This document shows, one piece after another, positions 25,252-33,460 of a DNA stretch of 39,878 bases. How positions within the stretch are numbered: the stretch's first letter is position 1; every line of letters begins with the position of its first letter. Under the pieces are notes generated by a model. That model saw only the letters and a list, made by a program, of their open reading frames with translations. It was not told the origin of the DNA and searched no databases. The stretch covers positions 1 to 39,878 of the forward strand of contig JAHEMM010000003.1 in assembly GCA_024643655.1 (NCBI GenBank). The letters run 5' to 3'. The stretch is from Chitinophagaceae bacterium. Its GTDB lineage: Bacteria > Bacteroidota > Bacteroidia > Chitinophagales > Chitinophagaceae. A program made the translations under genes and the position numbers.

Positions 25252-26421
25252 TTATTTGTCCGTTCTTCGGGTACCACTATATAATTCATATTCCAGCAAG
25301 CGGCAATCAATTGTGCTATTATAGAATTCAATTCTTCGTTTTGCTTTTAACCCGATTTTTTTTGCAAGATCCATATTGCCAGTAAACACATAACCATAAT
25401 AACCACCACAATTTTTTTTCATAAAGTCTCCAATCCTTTTATACGTTTCTTCTAAGGCAGAAATTTCTCCAAGTCTTTCTCCATATTCAGGATTTATCAT
25501 CATAACACCTGCACCATTTTCGGGAACTGCTGTATCAGCAAATTCACAAACAGCAAACTCAATACATTCTTCTACACCGGCCGCTACTGCATTCTTTTTA
25601 GCATTATCAATAGCTTTACTACTAATATCTGTTGCAATTATTCTTAAATTATCTACTTTTATTATTTGATCTTTAATATTTTTTAGTTCTCTATTATAGA
25701 TTGCCTCATCATATCCCAAAATATGCATAAATGCATAATTGTTTCTGAATAAGCCCGGTACTCTGTTTGTAGCTATTAATGCTGCTTCTATTGCTAATGT
25801 ACCTGAACCACACATTGGATTAATAAATGGAGAAGTTTTGTCCCATCTTGTAGCATAAATAGTGGCTGCGGCTAATCCTTCGAGCATTGGTGCCAGGCCG
25901 GGAATCTTTCTATAACCATGTCTGGCTAATGAGTCACCAGAAGTGTCAATAAAAATGGTGGCATCTTCATCTTTCCAGAATAGGTTGATGACTGTGCCTG
26001 TTAACTCTGAACCCGTCGAGGGACGTTCTCCTCTTTTATCTCTTAATCTGTCAACTATCGCATCTTTTACTCTTAAATTAGCAAACATACTGTTATTGAT
26101 CGTTGGATTGCTGACATTACTTGTTATGGAAAAATAACCCGGTTCCGGCAAGATGTTTTCCCATGGATATTTAACCAGTTCCTCATAAATACTATCTGCA
26201 TTTTGAGCTATAAAACTTTTTAAAGTATATAAAACCTGACTTGCACATCGAAGATGAAGATTTAGTTTAATACAATCATTTATGCTTCCAAAAATTCTTA
26301 TACCCGTTATAAAACTGTATTCGATCTGATAGCCCAACGCTTTTACCTCTTCTTCTAAATAAGGTACAATGCGTTTATGGCAGGTAATGATGATGGTAGA
26401 TTTCTCTGTAAATAGACTCAT
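25252..26421 (-). CDS. THUMP-domain class I SAM-dependent RNA methyltransferase
   Basis: A 389-residue RlmL/Trm14-like enzyme: N-terminal ferredoxin-like and THUMP domain (about 1-140), then a Rossmann methyltransferase domain with PFINPMCGSGTLAIEAA (SAM loop) and ATDISSKAIDNAKKN. It probably makes N2-methylguanosine in 23S rRNA or a tRNA. The catalytic motif, usually NPPY, reads NPEY in MMINPEYGERLGE. I choose the Met at 26421 (MSLFTEKSTIIITCHKRIVPYLEEE), which aligns with family starts and is preceded by a near -7 box TACCTTTA; a longer in-frame start at 26460 adds 13 residues. Confidence 0.88.
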   Translation of the reverse strand: MSLFTEKSTIIITCHKRIVPYLEEEVKALGYQIEYSFITGIRIFGSINDCIKLNLHLRCASQVLYTLKSFIAQNADSIYEELVKYPWENILPEPGYFSITSNVSNPTINNSMFANLRVKDAIVDRLRDKRGERPSTGSELTGTVINLFWKDEDATIFIDTSGDSLARHGYRKIPGLAPMLEGLAAATIYATRWDKTSPFINPMCGSGTLAIEAALIATNRVPGLFRNNYAFMHILGYDEAIYNRELKNIKDQIIKVDNLRIIATDISSKAIDNAKKNAVAAGVEECIEFAVCEFADTAVPENGAGVMMINPEYGERLGEISALEETYKRIGDFMKKNCGGYYGYVFTGNMDLAKKIGLKAKRRIEFYNSTIDCRLLEYELYSGTRRTDK

Positions 26422-26520
26422 AGCAGATAAAGGTATGTGCAATACTTTGTTTGATTTCAAGAATTGTAAATATCTTTTATGGTTTTGGATTTTTACAACA
26501 CCTAATCATTAGTAAGACAC

Positions 26521-26528
26521 TAAATTTG
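26521..26528 (+). promoter_or_regulatory. Bacteroidota -7 promoter box for the SET-domain gene
   Basis: TAAATTTG matches TAnnTTTG exactly and ends 24 bases before the ATG at 26553. No clear -33 element at the usual spacing. Confidence 0.5.
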
Positions 26529-26552
26529 AGTTATAAAACTAACTAGAAATAC

Positions 26553-26972
26553 ATGGCTTATTCTAATCTGCTTAACAAATTAAAAAGCAAAACGAACGTT
26601 TTTCTCAAAAGCTCTCCCGTTCATGGAATTGGGGTTTTCGCTTTGCAACACATACCAAAAGGAAGTCGATCAATTTTTTCTAAGGGTATTGGAGAGTGGA
26701 TTAAAGTTCCGATTCCTGAAGTTGAAAAGCTACCTCAACATTCCAGGTCTTTAATTGAAACCTATTGTTTGTTTGACGAAGAAAATTATTTTGTACCTGA
26801 ATACGGATTTAATATGATTGATCCGGTCATTTTTTTAAACCATTCCTCAAAACCCAATATTGTATCAATAAACGATGGTGAAGCGTTTGAGGCATTGAAC
26901 GATATTCATGCAGGAGAAGAGTTGTTGATTAATTATGGCACTCTTGCGGAAGGATTAGAAGAATATGATTAA
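26553..26972 (+). CDS. SET-domain protein (putative lysine methyltransferase)
   Basis: A 139-residue protein consisting of one SET domain: FLKSSPVHGIGVFALQHIPKGS (strands 1-2), then the SAM/knot segment FLNHSSKPNIVSINDGEAFEALNDIHAGEELLINYGTL, with the NHxxxPN motif and the catalytic Tyr of INYG. Pre- and post-SET cysteines are missing, as in most bacterial members. It would methylate a lysine, target unknown. It is alone on its strand with its own promoter box. Confidence 0.85.
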   Translation: MAYSNLLNKLKSKTNVFLKSSPVHGIGVFALQHIPKGSRSIFSKGIGEWIKVPIPEVEKLPQHSRSLIETYCLFDEENYFVPEYGFNMIDPVIFLNHSSKPNIVSINDGEAFEALNDIHAGEELLINYGTLAEGLEEYD

Positions 26973-26981
26973 CAGGGTTCT

Positions 26982-27665
26982 TTACAATACAATAAAATTT
27001 ATTCCACCTATTATTTGTTCTGTAGCCGGTGATTTTAAAGCTCCCCGGTATTCTCTACGATCAGTTGAGCCGTACCAAGTATATTTCATATTACCTATAC
27101 TTTTTATTTTCCCTTGCAATACTTTGTCATCAAAAGTTGTATAATAAGTAATCTGATTAAAACCAATTGATTTGGGTTTGCCAATTATAGCCTCGTTATC
27201 AAAAGAACTATAATAGTTTAGAGCCGTATTACCAGCTGATTTCAACTTTCCAGTAAAAGCTTCATTTTCAAAATTTGTATAATAATTGAGGTTTGTTCTG
27301 CCAATTGTTTTGACTTTACCAGCATTAGTAGGTATTTCAAAAGATCCATAATAGGTAATAAAACAAGTGCCGATACTCTTTACTTTTCCAATATTTATAG
27401 AATCACCTTCTGCTCCATAATATTCAACCCTGCCCATATACTGTTGTAGTTTTCCTGGATAGTAATTATAATATCCTTTATCCCAAAGGTTTCCCCATTC
27501 TACTATTTTTCCATCATCTGAAATGCGGATAACTATTTTTTGATCAGTTATAAATGAAAAAGAGGTTAATGCAGATCCGTTAGAATATTTTACCTGACTT
27601 AATTCTTGTGATTGACTAATCAAATAGAATAATAGACATAAAGTAAAAGAGGCGATTCTTTTCAT
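26982..27665 (-). CDS. Secreted protein with five 23-residue tandem repeats
   Basis: A 227-residue protein with a signal peptide (1-20, ending SQSQ). After about 70 residues of beta-rich sequence come five repeats of exactly 23 residues at 93-115, 116-138, 139-161, 162-184 and 185-207, pattern GKxKSIG-x5-YY-x2-F-x6, then a cut-off sixth (GALKSP). A degenerate unit (GKLQQYMGRVEYYG) precedes them. This predicts a beta-solenoid or a stack of hairpins on the cell surface or in the periplasm. No family is recognised, and no function can be assigned. Confidence 0.8.
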   Translation of the reverse strand: MKRIASFTLCLLFYLISQSQELSQVKYSNGSALTSFSFITDQKIVIRISDDGKIVEWGNLWDKGYYNYYPGKLQQYMGRVEYYGAEGDSINIGKVKSIGTCFITYYGSFEIPTNAGKVKTIGRTNLNYYTNFENEAFTGKLKSAGNTALNYYSSFDNEAIIGKPKSIGFNQITYYTTFDDKVLQGKIKSIGNMKYTWYGSTDRREYRGALKSPATEQIIGGINFIVL

Positions 27666-27726
27666 TTACTAAAGTTACCAAAAGTAATAAAATGAGACGA
27701 TAAAATTTCTTGGTTTTCTAAAAGAT

Positions 27727-27734
27727 TAACTTTG
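27727..27734 (+). promoter_or_regulatory. Bacteroidota -7 promoter box for the phnA-like gene
   Basis: TAACTTTG is an exact TAnnTTTG match ending 23 bases before the ATG at 27758. Confidence 0.55.
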
Positions 27735-27757
27735 CTGAAATTTAAATAAAAAGGAAA

Positions 27758-28339
27758 ATGAAACTTGAGGATAAAGTTAAAAAAAGAAGTGATAATCAAT
27801 GTGAATTATGCAATAGTACCGACACTATACAATTGTTTGAAGTAACAAGTCCAAATGGTACTACAGAAGACAATTGTATTATGCTTTGCAATAAATGTAT
27901 TCTTCAAATTAATAAAAAGGAAGAATTAGATAGTGCTCACTGGAAATGTTTAACAGAGTCTATGTGGAGTGAAGTACCGGGTGTGCAGGTTACTGCCTGG
28001 AGAATGTTAAACCGTCTTCGTAATGAAAGCTGGGCAATGGATAATCTTGATCTGCTGTATTTAGATGATGAAAAGTTAAGTTGGGCGAAAACAACTGGTG
28101 ATCATGAAAGTGATGGTGCTGTTGATTTGCATAAAGATAGTAATGGACATATTCTTCAAAATGGCGATACAGTAATTTTGATTAAATCATTGGATGTAAA
28201 AGGCTCGACAATTAATGCTAAACTTGGTACAGTTGTTAGAAATATTCGTATTGTAGAAAATAATATTGAACAAATTGAAGGGAGAATTGAAGGGCAACTA
28301 ATTGTTATATTAACCAGGTATGTTAAAAAACAACATTAA
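27758..28339 (+). CDS. PhnA/YjdM-family protein
   Basis: A 193-residue protein with an N-terminal zinc ribbon (Cys15, Cys18, Cys44, Cys47: CELC and CNKC), a helical middle (WKCLTESMWSEVPGVQVTAWRMLNRL), and a C-terminal PhnA domain (DSNGHILQNGDTVILIKSLDVKGSTINAKLGTVVRNIRI, then IEGRIEGQLIVILTRYVKK). Despite the family's name, a direct role in alkylphosphonate use is not shown for most members; the gene is not near any phn gene here. Its stop codon shares TTAA with the convergent membrane protein gene. Confidence 0.9.
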   Translation: MKLEDKVKKRSDNQCELCNSTDTIQLFEVTSPNGTTEDNCIMLCNKCILQINKKEELDSAHWKCLTESMWSEVPGVQVTAWRMLNRLRNESWAMDNLDLLYLDDEKLSWAKTTGDHESDGAVDLHKDSNGHILQNGDTVILIKSLDVKGSTINAKLGTVVRNIRIVENNIEQIEGRIEGQLIVILTRYVKKQH

Positions 28340-28944
28340 TAAGCTGTATTCTCTGTTTTATTATTTCTATAAACATAGTTATATAAACGAGAACTTAATA
28401 GATCTGCTCCCATTTTCAATACCAGAAAAAGTAAAGATGGTGTTACACCAAAAAAAGCAGGGAGTAATATCATCAGGTGCATTGGTATAATTCGTAAATA
28501 AGGTAAGAAAAATAATAACCCTGTATTTACCTTCTCTGTTTTTGCAACCATTTTATGCCGCATAAAACCAATTATTGATTCAATAAAAAAGGTAGCAATA
28601 CCTATTATTAAAATTAATCTGCTGATTAAAGTTTCATCAAACTGAACTAACAAAAAAATTGAATATACAAGATGAAATACTCCAAAATGAAACAAGAAAA
28701 ACCAGGCAGCACATCCCGTAGTAAAATTTGTGCCAGACTTTTTGTTTAATTTAATATCTGAGTTCTCATTTTTTGTAGTTAATAATTCCAAAAAATTAAA
28801 AAAGCCGATTATAACACTTTGAAACCAGTAAATCCATACAATTGTACCAAAGTCTTCCGGATGTCTTTCATAGTACCAGATGCAATAAATGTTGCCCAAT
28901 ATCAGAAATAATAATGAAGGGTTACTCAGGATTCTTTTAATCAT
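28336..28944 (-). CDS. DUF6498-type membrane protein
   Basis: A 202-residue integral membrane protein with five or six hydrophobic segments (near 8-28, 33-54, 78-104, 108-128, 140-170, 165-185). The pattern IVWIYWFQSVIIGFFNFLELL in segment 2 resembles the DUF6498 group. No transport or enzymatic motif is seen. It ends on the phnA-like gene's stop codon and has no same-strand partner. Confidence 0.72.
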   Translation of the reverse strand: MIKRILSNPSLLFLILGNIYCIWYYERHPEDFGTIVWIYWFQSVIIGFFNFLELLTTKNENSDIKLNKKSGTNFTTGCAAWFFLFHFGVFHLVYSIFLLVQFDETLISRLILIIGIATFFIESIIGFMRHKMVAKTEKVNTGLLFFLPYLRIIPMHLMILLPAFFGVTPSLLFLVLKMGADLLSSRLYNYVYRNNKTENTAY

Positions 28945-29080
28945 CTAATTCAATTATTTGCAGTAATAGATAAGATTGCAAATTAAACAATAGAACCGTT
29001 GAAATGGTTTTTTTACTACTTATCCTTTTCTTGTATATAAAATCATTCTATTGCTGTATATTCAATACAAATTTATTTTT

Positions 29081-29584
29081 ATGATAATACAATCATTGTT
29101 GGGTGAATTTAAACATGAAGTTGAAAACACCCGTAAATTATTACAAGCTATCCCTGATAGTGCATTAGATTATAAGCCAAGCGAAAAGAACTGGACTACA
29201 GGACAATTAGCATCACATATCGCCGAAGTATATAATTGGTTTGGACCAACATTTAATCAGGACACAATGGAAATGTCAACTTATAGTTATGATAAAGGAG
29301 ATATTACTAAAGCGGCTAACATTGTTGCAAAGTTTGAGGAAAATGCTAAAAATGCATTGGAAGTTTTGGAGAATGCTAAGGATGAAACAATGATGAATAT
29401 GTGGACAATGTTGATGAATGGAGAACCTGCTGGTATGCCTCCTATGCCTAGAGCTGTGGTAGTAAGAGGATTTTTATTTAACCATTTATATCATCACAGA
29501 GGGGAATTGATAGTTTACTTACGAGCAACAGGAAATAATGTACCTGGTTTATATGGGCCTACCGCAGATGAGGCTATGGGATAG
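29081..29584 (+). CDS. DinB-family protein
   Basis: A 167-residue four-helix-bundle DinB/YfiT-like protein: LLGEFKHEVENTRKLLQAIPDSALDYKPSEKNWTTGQLASHIAEVYNWF (first helices with a metal-site His) and FLFNHLYHHRGELIVYLRATGNNVPGLYGP (the paired His of the metal site). The family includes thiol S-transferases using bacillithiol or similar thiols; the reaction here is unknown. I start at the ATG at 29081, not an upstream in-frame TTG at 29051. A terminator follows. Confidence 0.9.
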   Translation: MIIQSLLGEFKHEVENTRKLLQAIPDSALDYKPSEKNWTTGQLASHIAEVYNWFGPTFNQDTMEMSTYSYDKGDITKAANIVAKFEENAKNALEVLENAKDETMMNMWTMLMNGEPAGMPPMPRAVVVRGFLFNHLYHHRGELIVYLRATGNNVPGLYGPTADEAMG

Positions 29585-29594
29585 AAATTAGTAT

Positions 29595-29634
29595 TAAAGG
29601 AGCATTTATATTTCAAAATATAAATACTCCTTTA
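29595..29634. terminator. Bidirectional terminator between DinB and SDR genes
   Basis: A long hairpin: 29595-29612 pairs with 29617-29634 (18 pairs with one C-A mismatch) around a 4-base loop. It lies between convergent genes ending at 29584 and 29642, with T-rich sequence on each exit. Confidence 0.8.
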
Positions 29635-29641
29635 AAATTTA

Positions 29642-30478
29642 TTATGAAGGTGGATTGTCTGCCCACACGGTCGTTTCTTCCCATGAATCAATATCGTTTT
29701 GTAATTCAGTAATTTTAGCCCGGGCACCTTTTAAAGCACCAACACCTAATAATAATCGTACCGGTGGTTTTTCAGCATCAACGACTTTCATAATTGCAAT
29801 GGCAGCTCTTACAGGATCACCAGGTTGAACACCGCTGTTTTTACGAATCATTTCTTGTGTAGAGTGAGCAGTGGATTTATAATCTTCAATTACAATCTTA
29901 GAATTATTTGCAGACCGGCCAGCCCAATCTGTTCTAAATCCGCTTGGAGCAATAATCGTTACTTTAATTCCCATATCAGCAACTTCTTTCGCTAATGCCT
30001 CTGAATATCCTGTTACAGCAAATTTGGTTGCATTATAAAATCCAATTCCAGGTAAAGCCATCATACCACCCACTGACGAAATGTTAATGATATGCCCACT
30101 CCGTTGTGAACGCATTACGGGCAAGATTGCATTCGTCACTTGTGCTAAACCAAAAAAATTAATTTCAAACATTCTACGAACTTCTTCTTCTTCACTTTCT
30201 TCAATGGCACCAAAGTATCCAATACCAGCATTATTCACTAACACATCTATCCTTCCGAATTTATTTGTTGCCTGTTCAACTGCAGCTTTTACCTGATCAT
30301 TTTTTGTGACATCTAATTTTATTGCAATTGATGTATCAGGATATTGATCTACAATATCTTTTACATCATCTGTATTGCGAGATGTAACAGCTACCTTATT
30401 CCCGTTTTTCAATACTTCCAATGCTATATTTCTTCCAAAGCCGGTAGAACAACCGGTAATAAACCAAACTTTATTCAT
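29642..30478 (-). CDS. Short-chain dehydrogenase/reductase
   Basis: A 278-residue classical SDR: cofactor motif TGCSTGFGRNIA (TGxxxGxG), NNAGIG, catalytic Ser in ISSVGG and YNATK (Tyr-x-x-x-Lys), then PSGFRTDWAG. TSRNTDD after strand two suggests NADP(H) preference. The substrate cannot be told; several such enzymes in this phylum are named simply oxidoreductase. I start at the ATG at 30478 (MNKVWFITG); a longer in-frame start at 30505 would add nine residues of no family match. Confidence 0.92.
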   Translation of the reverse strand: MNKVWFITGCSTGFGRNIALEVLKNGNKVAVTSRNTDDVKDIVDQYPDTSIAIKLDVTKNDQVKAAVEQATNKFGRIDVLVNNAGIGYFGAIEESEEEEVRRMFEINFFGLAQVTNAILPVMRSQRSGHIINISSVGGMMALPGIGFYNATKFAVTGYSEALAKEVADMGIKVTIIAPSGFRTDWAGRSANNSKIVIEDYKSTAHSTQEMIRKNSGVQPGDPVRAAIAIMKVVDAEKPPVRLLLGVGALKGARAKITELQNDIDSWEETTVWADNPPS

Positions 30479-30589
30479 TTTTATATTTTTTAAATAGAAA
30501 TACAAATGTAATAACAGATTAACATTAATAATGTCAGAAGGAAAAGTTTCTGAAAAATATTGAAATTGGTTGATTCAATATTTGAAATG

Positions 30590-31150
30590 CTAGTTTGTAG
30601 CAGTAATAATATTGAGCCCTTTTGAGCTAAATAGATTCGAACAGTCTTTTTGTTTACAGTGTATGATTACTAATTCAGGATGTTTTTTCATTTTCGCAAT
30701 AAAATAAGCAATTTCCTGATTGGCATATTTATCATGAGTATCTTTTACGGCAGTTCTTTTTCCAAAAAGTGCATCGGCTTCATCAAATAATAAAATCCAA
30801 TTATTAGTCTCAGCTTTATTAAAAATTTTATCAAGATTTTTCTCTGTTTCGCCAATATACTTCGTTATAAAAGCTGAAAGATCAACTTTATAAATACTTT
30901 GCTTTTTTTTAAGCATTAACCATTTGTTAATACTGTTCACATCAGTTTTACTCATACTTTTTAAAACCAAATTACCCGCCTTCATACTCTTTGCTGTAAA
31001 AGCTTTTTCCAACTGAAGGCTTAACCCTTTTTTTATTGTAATTTGACTATCTAATACAGAATATTTAATGACAGAAGATTCATTCTCTTTCTGAGCAAAA
31101 GAAAATATATTGAACATTAGGCATAGAAGTAATAAATAGTTTTCTTTCAT
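30590..31150 (-). CDS. Secreted AAA-like protein lacking Walker A
   Basis: A 186-residue protein with a signal peptide (1-19, ending FSFAQ). Residues 86-165 match the second half of an AAA+ ATPase core very closely: YKVDLSAFITKYIGETEKNL (87-106), Walker B ILLFDEADALFGKR (118-131), and DTHDKYANQEIAYFIAKM (137-154). No P-loop (GxxxxGKS/T) is present, and the segment after sensor 1 (VIIHCKQKDC) has lost the TN motif. Normally these domains are cytosolic. It starts 9 bases after the gene ending at 31160. Either a repurposed exported binding domain or decaying gene; the frame is intact and the Walker B is kept. Confidence 0.75.
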   Translation of the reverse strand: MKENYLLLLCLMFNIFSFAQKENESSVIKYSVLDSQITIKKGLSLQLEKAFTAKSMKAGNLVLKSMSKTDVNSINKWLMLKKKQSIYKVDLSAFITKYIGETEKNLDKIFNKAETNNWILLFDEADALFGKRTAVKDTHDKYANQEIAYFIAKMKKHPELVIIHCKQKDCSNLFSSKGLNIITATN

Positions 31151-31159
31151 AAAATATTA

Positions 31160-31729
31160 TTAACGGTCAGCTTTTATTCTGGTACAATCGATCTTCCATG
31201 TAGGATAAGTAACAGATTTATCTTTACTCACCCACTCTCCTATCCACTTATATCCTTTTTCCGACATTTCATAAAATGTAAGACGATAAGAGCCTTCTGC
31301 GCCATTTGGCGCATTTTGTTCTTTATATAAAACAATTTTGTCGTTTTCTTTTTTACCTTCCCATGCCGGAAGTACAGAAGGAACTCCTTTAGTAGTATAA
31401 TAATGAACATACCATTTTGCACTATCCTTATTATATTGCCTTATACTGCCTGAATGAATTCCGTCGGCTTTTAATGTTTCATCCTGAATGGCTGTTCCGT
31501 TCATTATATACCTGAATTTCCAAGTCATAGAAACAGGAGCGGCCCAACTGCCATCAGCAGCCCTTGCAACCGAACTACAATCGCAAATTCCTATCAGTGG
31601 TGCAAAGTCCTTTATTTGTTCAGGTGCTGAAGGATTGGGACTTCCAAATGGATTTTCATTATTTGCTTCATAATCATTCTGACCGAATACAAATAGAGGA
31701 AGCAGCAAAAGAATAGTACAATATTTCAT
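31160..31729 (-). CDS. Secreted DUF1579-like protein
   Basis: A 189-residue protein with a signal peptide (1-16, VFGQ). The mature part has a lipocalin-like, all-beta pattern: FAPLIGICDCSSVARAADGSW, MTWKFRYIMNGTAIQDETLKADGIHSGSIRQYNKDSAKWYVHYY, YRLTFYEMSEKGYKWIGEWVSKD. The DUF1579-like match is by pattern; ligand and role are unknown. It is 9 bases upstream of the AAA-like gene and probably shares its transcript, both being secreted. Confidence 0.7.
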   Translation of the reverse strand: MKYCTILLLLPLFVFGQNDYEANNENPFGSPNPSAPEQIKDFAPLIGICDCSSVARAADGSWAAPVSMTWKFRYIMNGTAIQDETLKADGIHSGSIRQYNKDSAKWYVHYYTTKGVPSVLPAWEGKKENDKIVLYKEQNAPNGAEGSYRLTFYEMSEKGYKWIGEWVSKDKSVTYPTWKIDCTRIKADR

Positions 31730-31817
31730 AATCTTTTATGTTTATAAATTAAACAATAAACAGAAATTATGAAACTATATTTAAATGTTACCTCAAAAAA
31801 GTATTAGCGGCAAAACA

Positions 31818-31842
31818 ACTTTCTTAAAGGTTTTAAGAAAGT
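31818..31842 (-). terminator. Terminator after the DUF2007 gene
   Basis: A perfect 11-bp inverted repeat (31818-31828 with 31832-31842) with a 3-base loop, 2 bases beyond the stop codon of the minus-strand gene ending at 31845. On the minus strand it is followed by TGTTTTG. Confidence 0.7.
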
Positions 31843-31844
31843 GA

Positions 31845-32057
31845 TTATACAGAAAGTAATGTCAATGCAGCAGCTTTATCTTTGGAAAATACTTTCAGCT
31901 TTACCCCTCCCAGCGGATTCATACCTAATACATTTTCATCATGTACAAAAGATTCAATACCTGCTTCTTTTAGTTTGGTTTGCATTACGCTAGCTTCAAC
32001 CATATCATTAAATGTACCGATCACTTCTACGGTTTCTCCAGTATGATGTGTGTCCAT
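31845..32057 (-). CDS. DUF2007 (putative signal-transducing) small protein
   Basis: A 70-residue protein made of one DUF2007 domain: VEVIGTFNDMVEASVMQTKLKEAGIESFVHDENVLGMNPLGGVKLKVFSKDKAAALTLL. The fold is a PII-like ferredoxin sandwich; members are common and unstudied. It stands alone, with a terminator after it. Confidence 0.88.
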   Translation of the reverse strand: MDTHHTGETVEVIGTFNDMVEASVMQTKLKEAGIESFVHDENVLGMNPLGGVKLKVFSKDKAAALTLLSV

Positions 32058-32221
32058 AATTGTTGTTTTTATAAAGATACTTTAAAATTTAGTGTAAAAT
32101 TTCTATTGTTTTTCTTTTATACAGATTAGTTTGTATTAAATTTTAATAGTGGGTTTTTAAAAATTAACGGTATCTATTCGCCACAGTTTCCTAATTTTAT
32201 AAATCCAATTAAGTAAATAAT

Positions 32222-33457
32222 ATGAAAAAACAGTTTCTTGCTTTTATTATAGTAATTCTTAGTTCTGCTTACACATATGGATGTGGAAATAAAAATTCAG
32301 ACGCTTCGAACGAATCGGCAGATACAACAAAATATCCTCCTGTTGAATCAAAAGCTGCCAATACAAATTACAAGCCTGCATTTAAAACACAAACAAGGGC
32401 ACCCGGTGTAAAAACTACAACTCCCTATAAGGTTGATAAAATTGCAGAAAATCTTGGTCGCCCTTGGGCTATTATTCCAATGCCAGATGGTCGTTTATTA
32501 ATGACTGAGAAAAAGGGTTTCATGATGATTCATGATGCGAATGGTGGATTTCTAAAGAAGATTACTGGATTACCTGCTGTAGAAGATGGCGGGCAAGGAG
32601 GACTACTTGATGTGGTATTGGATCCAGAGTTCACTAAAAATAAAATGATCTATTGGTCTTTTTCAGAAAAACAAGGTGCTGGAAACTTAATGGCAGTTGC
32701 TAAAGGGATGTTGAATGAAGCCGCTGGTACCGTGCAAAACATTTCTGTTATTTTCAGAGCTACACCTGCTTTAAATAGTCGTTTGCATTTTGGATCAAGG
32801 ATGTTGTTTGATAAGAATGGTTATCTTTTTGTAAGTACCGGCGAACGTTCTATTCTTGAAGGAAGAAAACAAGCTCAATGGTTATATTCGGGATTGGGAA
32901 AAATATTTCGTATAACAAAGGATGGCAAACCTGCACCTGGTAATCCCTTTATCAATAAGAAAGATGCGATGCCCGAAATTTATGCTTATGGAATCCGCAA
33001 TGCACAAAGCCTGGATATTCATCCGGCAACAGGTGAATTATGGGAAGCAGAATTTGGCCCCCGCGGTGGCGATGAACTAAATATTATTAAATCTGGAAAA
33101 GATTATGGTTGGCCTACGATTACTTATGGTATCGAATATGCAGGAGGTAAAGTTGGCGATGGTATTCAACAAAAGTCAGGCATGGAGCAACCCGTTTACT
33201 ATTGGGATCCGGTACTCTCCCCTTCCGGAATGTCTTTTTACAAAGGCAATACAATCCCAGAATGGAAAAATAATTTATTTATTGGCGGGCTTAATAGTGC
33301 CCATATTGCACGTCTTGTAATTGTCAACAATAAAGTTGTTGGTGAAGAAAGATTATTGGAAGATAAGAAAGAGCGATTCCGTGATGTCGCTTATCATAAC
33401 GGCATGCTTTATACTGTAACAGACAACGGTAATTTATACCGTATCAGTAAGAAGTAA
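32222..33457 (+). CDS. PQQ-type soluble glucose/sorbosone dehydrogenase
   Basis: A 411-residue secreted protein, probably a lipoprotein (Cys21 in TYGC, after a hydrophobic N-terminus). The GSDH six-bladed propeller begins near 70 (AENLGRPWAIIPMPDGRLLMTEKKG) and shows LPAVEDGGQGGLLDVVLDPEF, RLHFGSRMLFDKNGYLFVSTGER, EIYAYGIRNAQSLDIHPATGELWEAEFGPRGGDELNII and PVYYWDPVLSPSGMSFYKG. It would oxidise sugars in the periplasm with pyrroloquinoline quinone. No pqq biosynthesis gene is near. The 164 bases upstream contain a near -7 sequence TAATTTTA at 32192-32199. Confidence 0.93.
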   Translation: MKKQFLAFIIVILSSAYTYGCGNKNSDASNESADTTKYPPVESKAANTNYKPAFKTQTRAPGVKTTTPYKVDKIAENLGRPWAIIPMPDGRLLMTEKKGFMMIHDANGGFLKKITGLPAVEDGGQGGLLDVVLDPEFTKNKMIYWSFSEKQGAGNLMAVAKGMLNEAAGTVQNISVIFRATPALNSRLHFGSRMLFDKNGYLFVSTGERSILEGRKQAQWLYSGLGKIFRITKDGKPAPGNPFINKKDAMPEIYAYGIRNAQSLDIHPATGELWEAEFGPRGGDELNIIKSGKDYGWPTITYGIEYAGGKVGDGIQQKSGMEQPVYYWDPVLSPSGMSFYKGNTIPEWKNNLFIGGLNSAHIARLVIVNNKVVGEERLLEDKKERFRDVAYHNGMLYTVTDNGNLYRISKK

Positions 33458-33460
33458 TTT

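Noticed and set aside
26553-27665. SET-domain gene plus repeat protein as a modifier-substrate pair
   Set aside because: The genes are convergent, the repeat protein is exported, and the SET protein appears cytosolic, so a direct pairing is unlikely.
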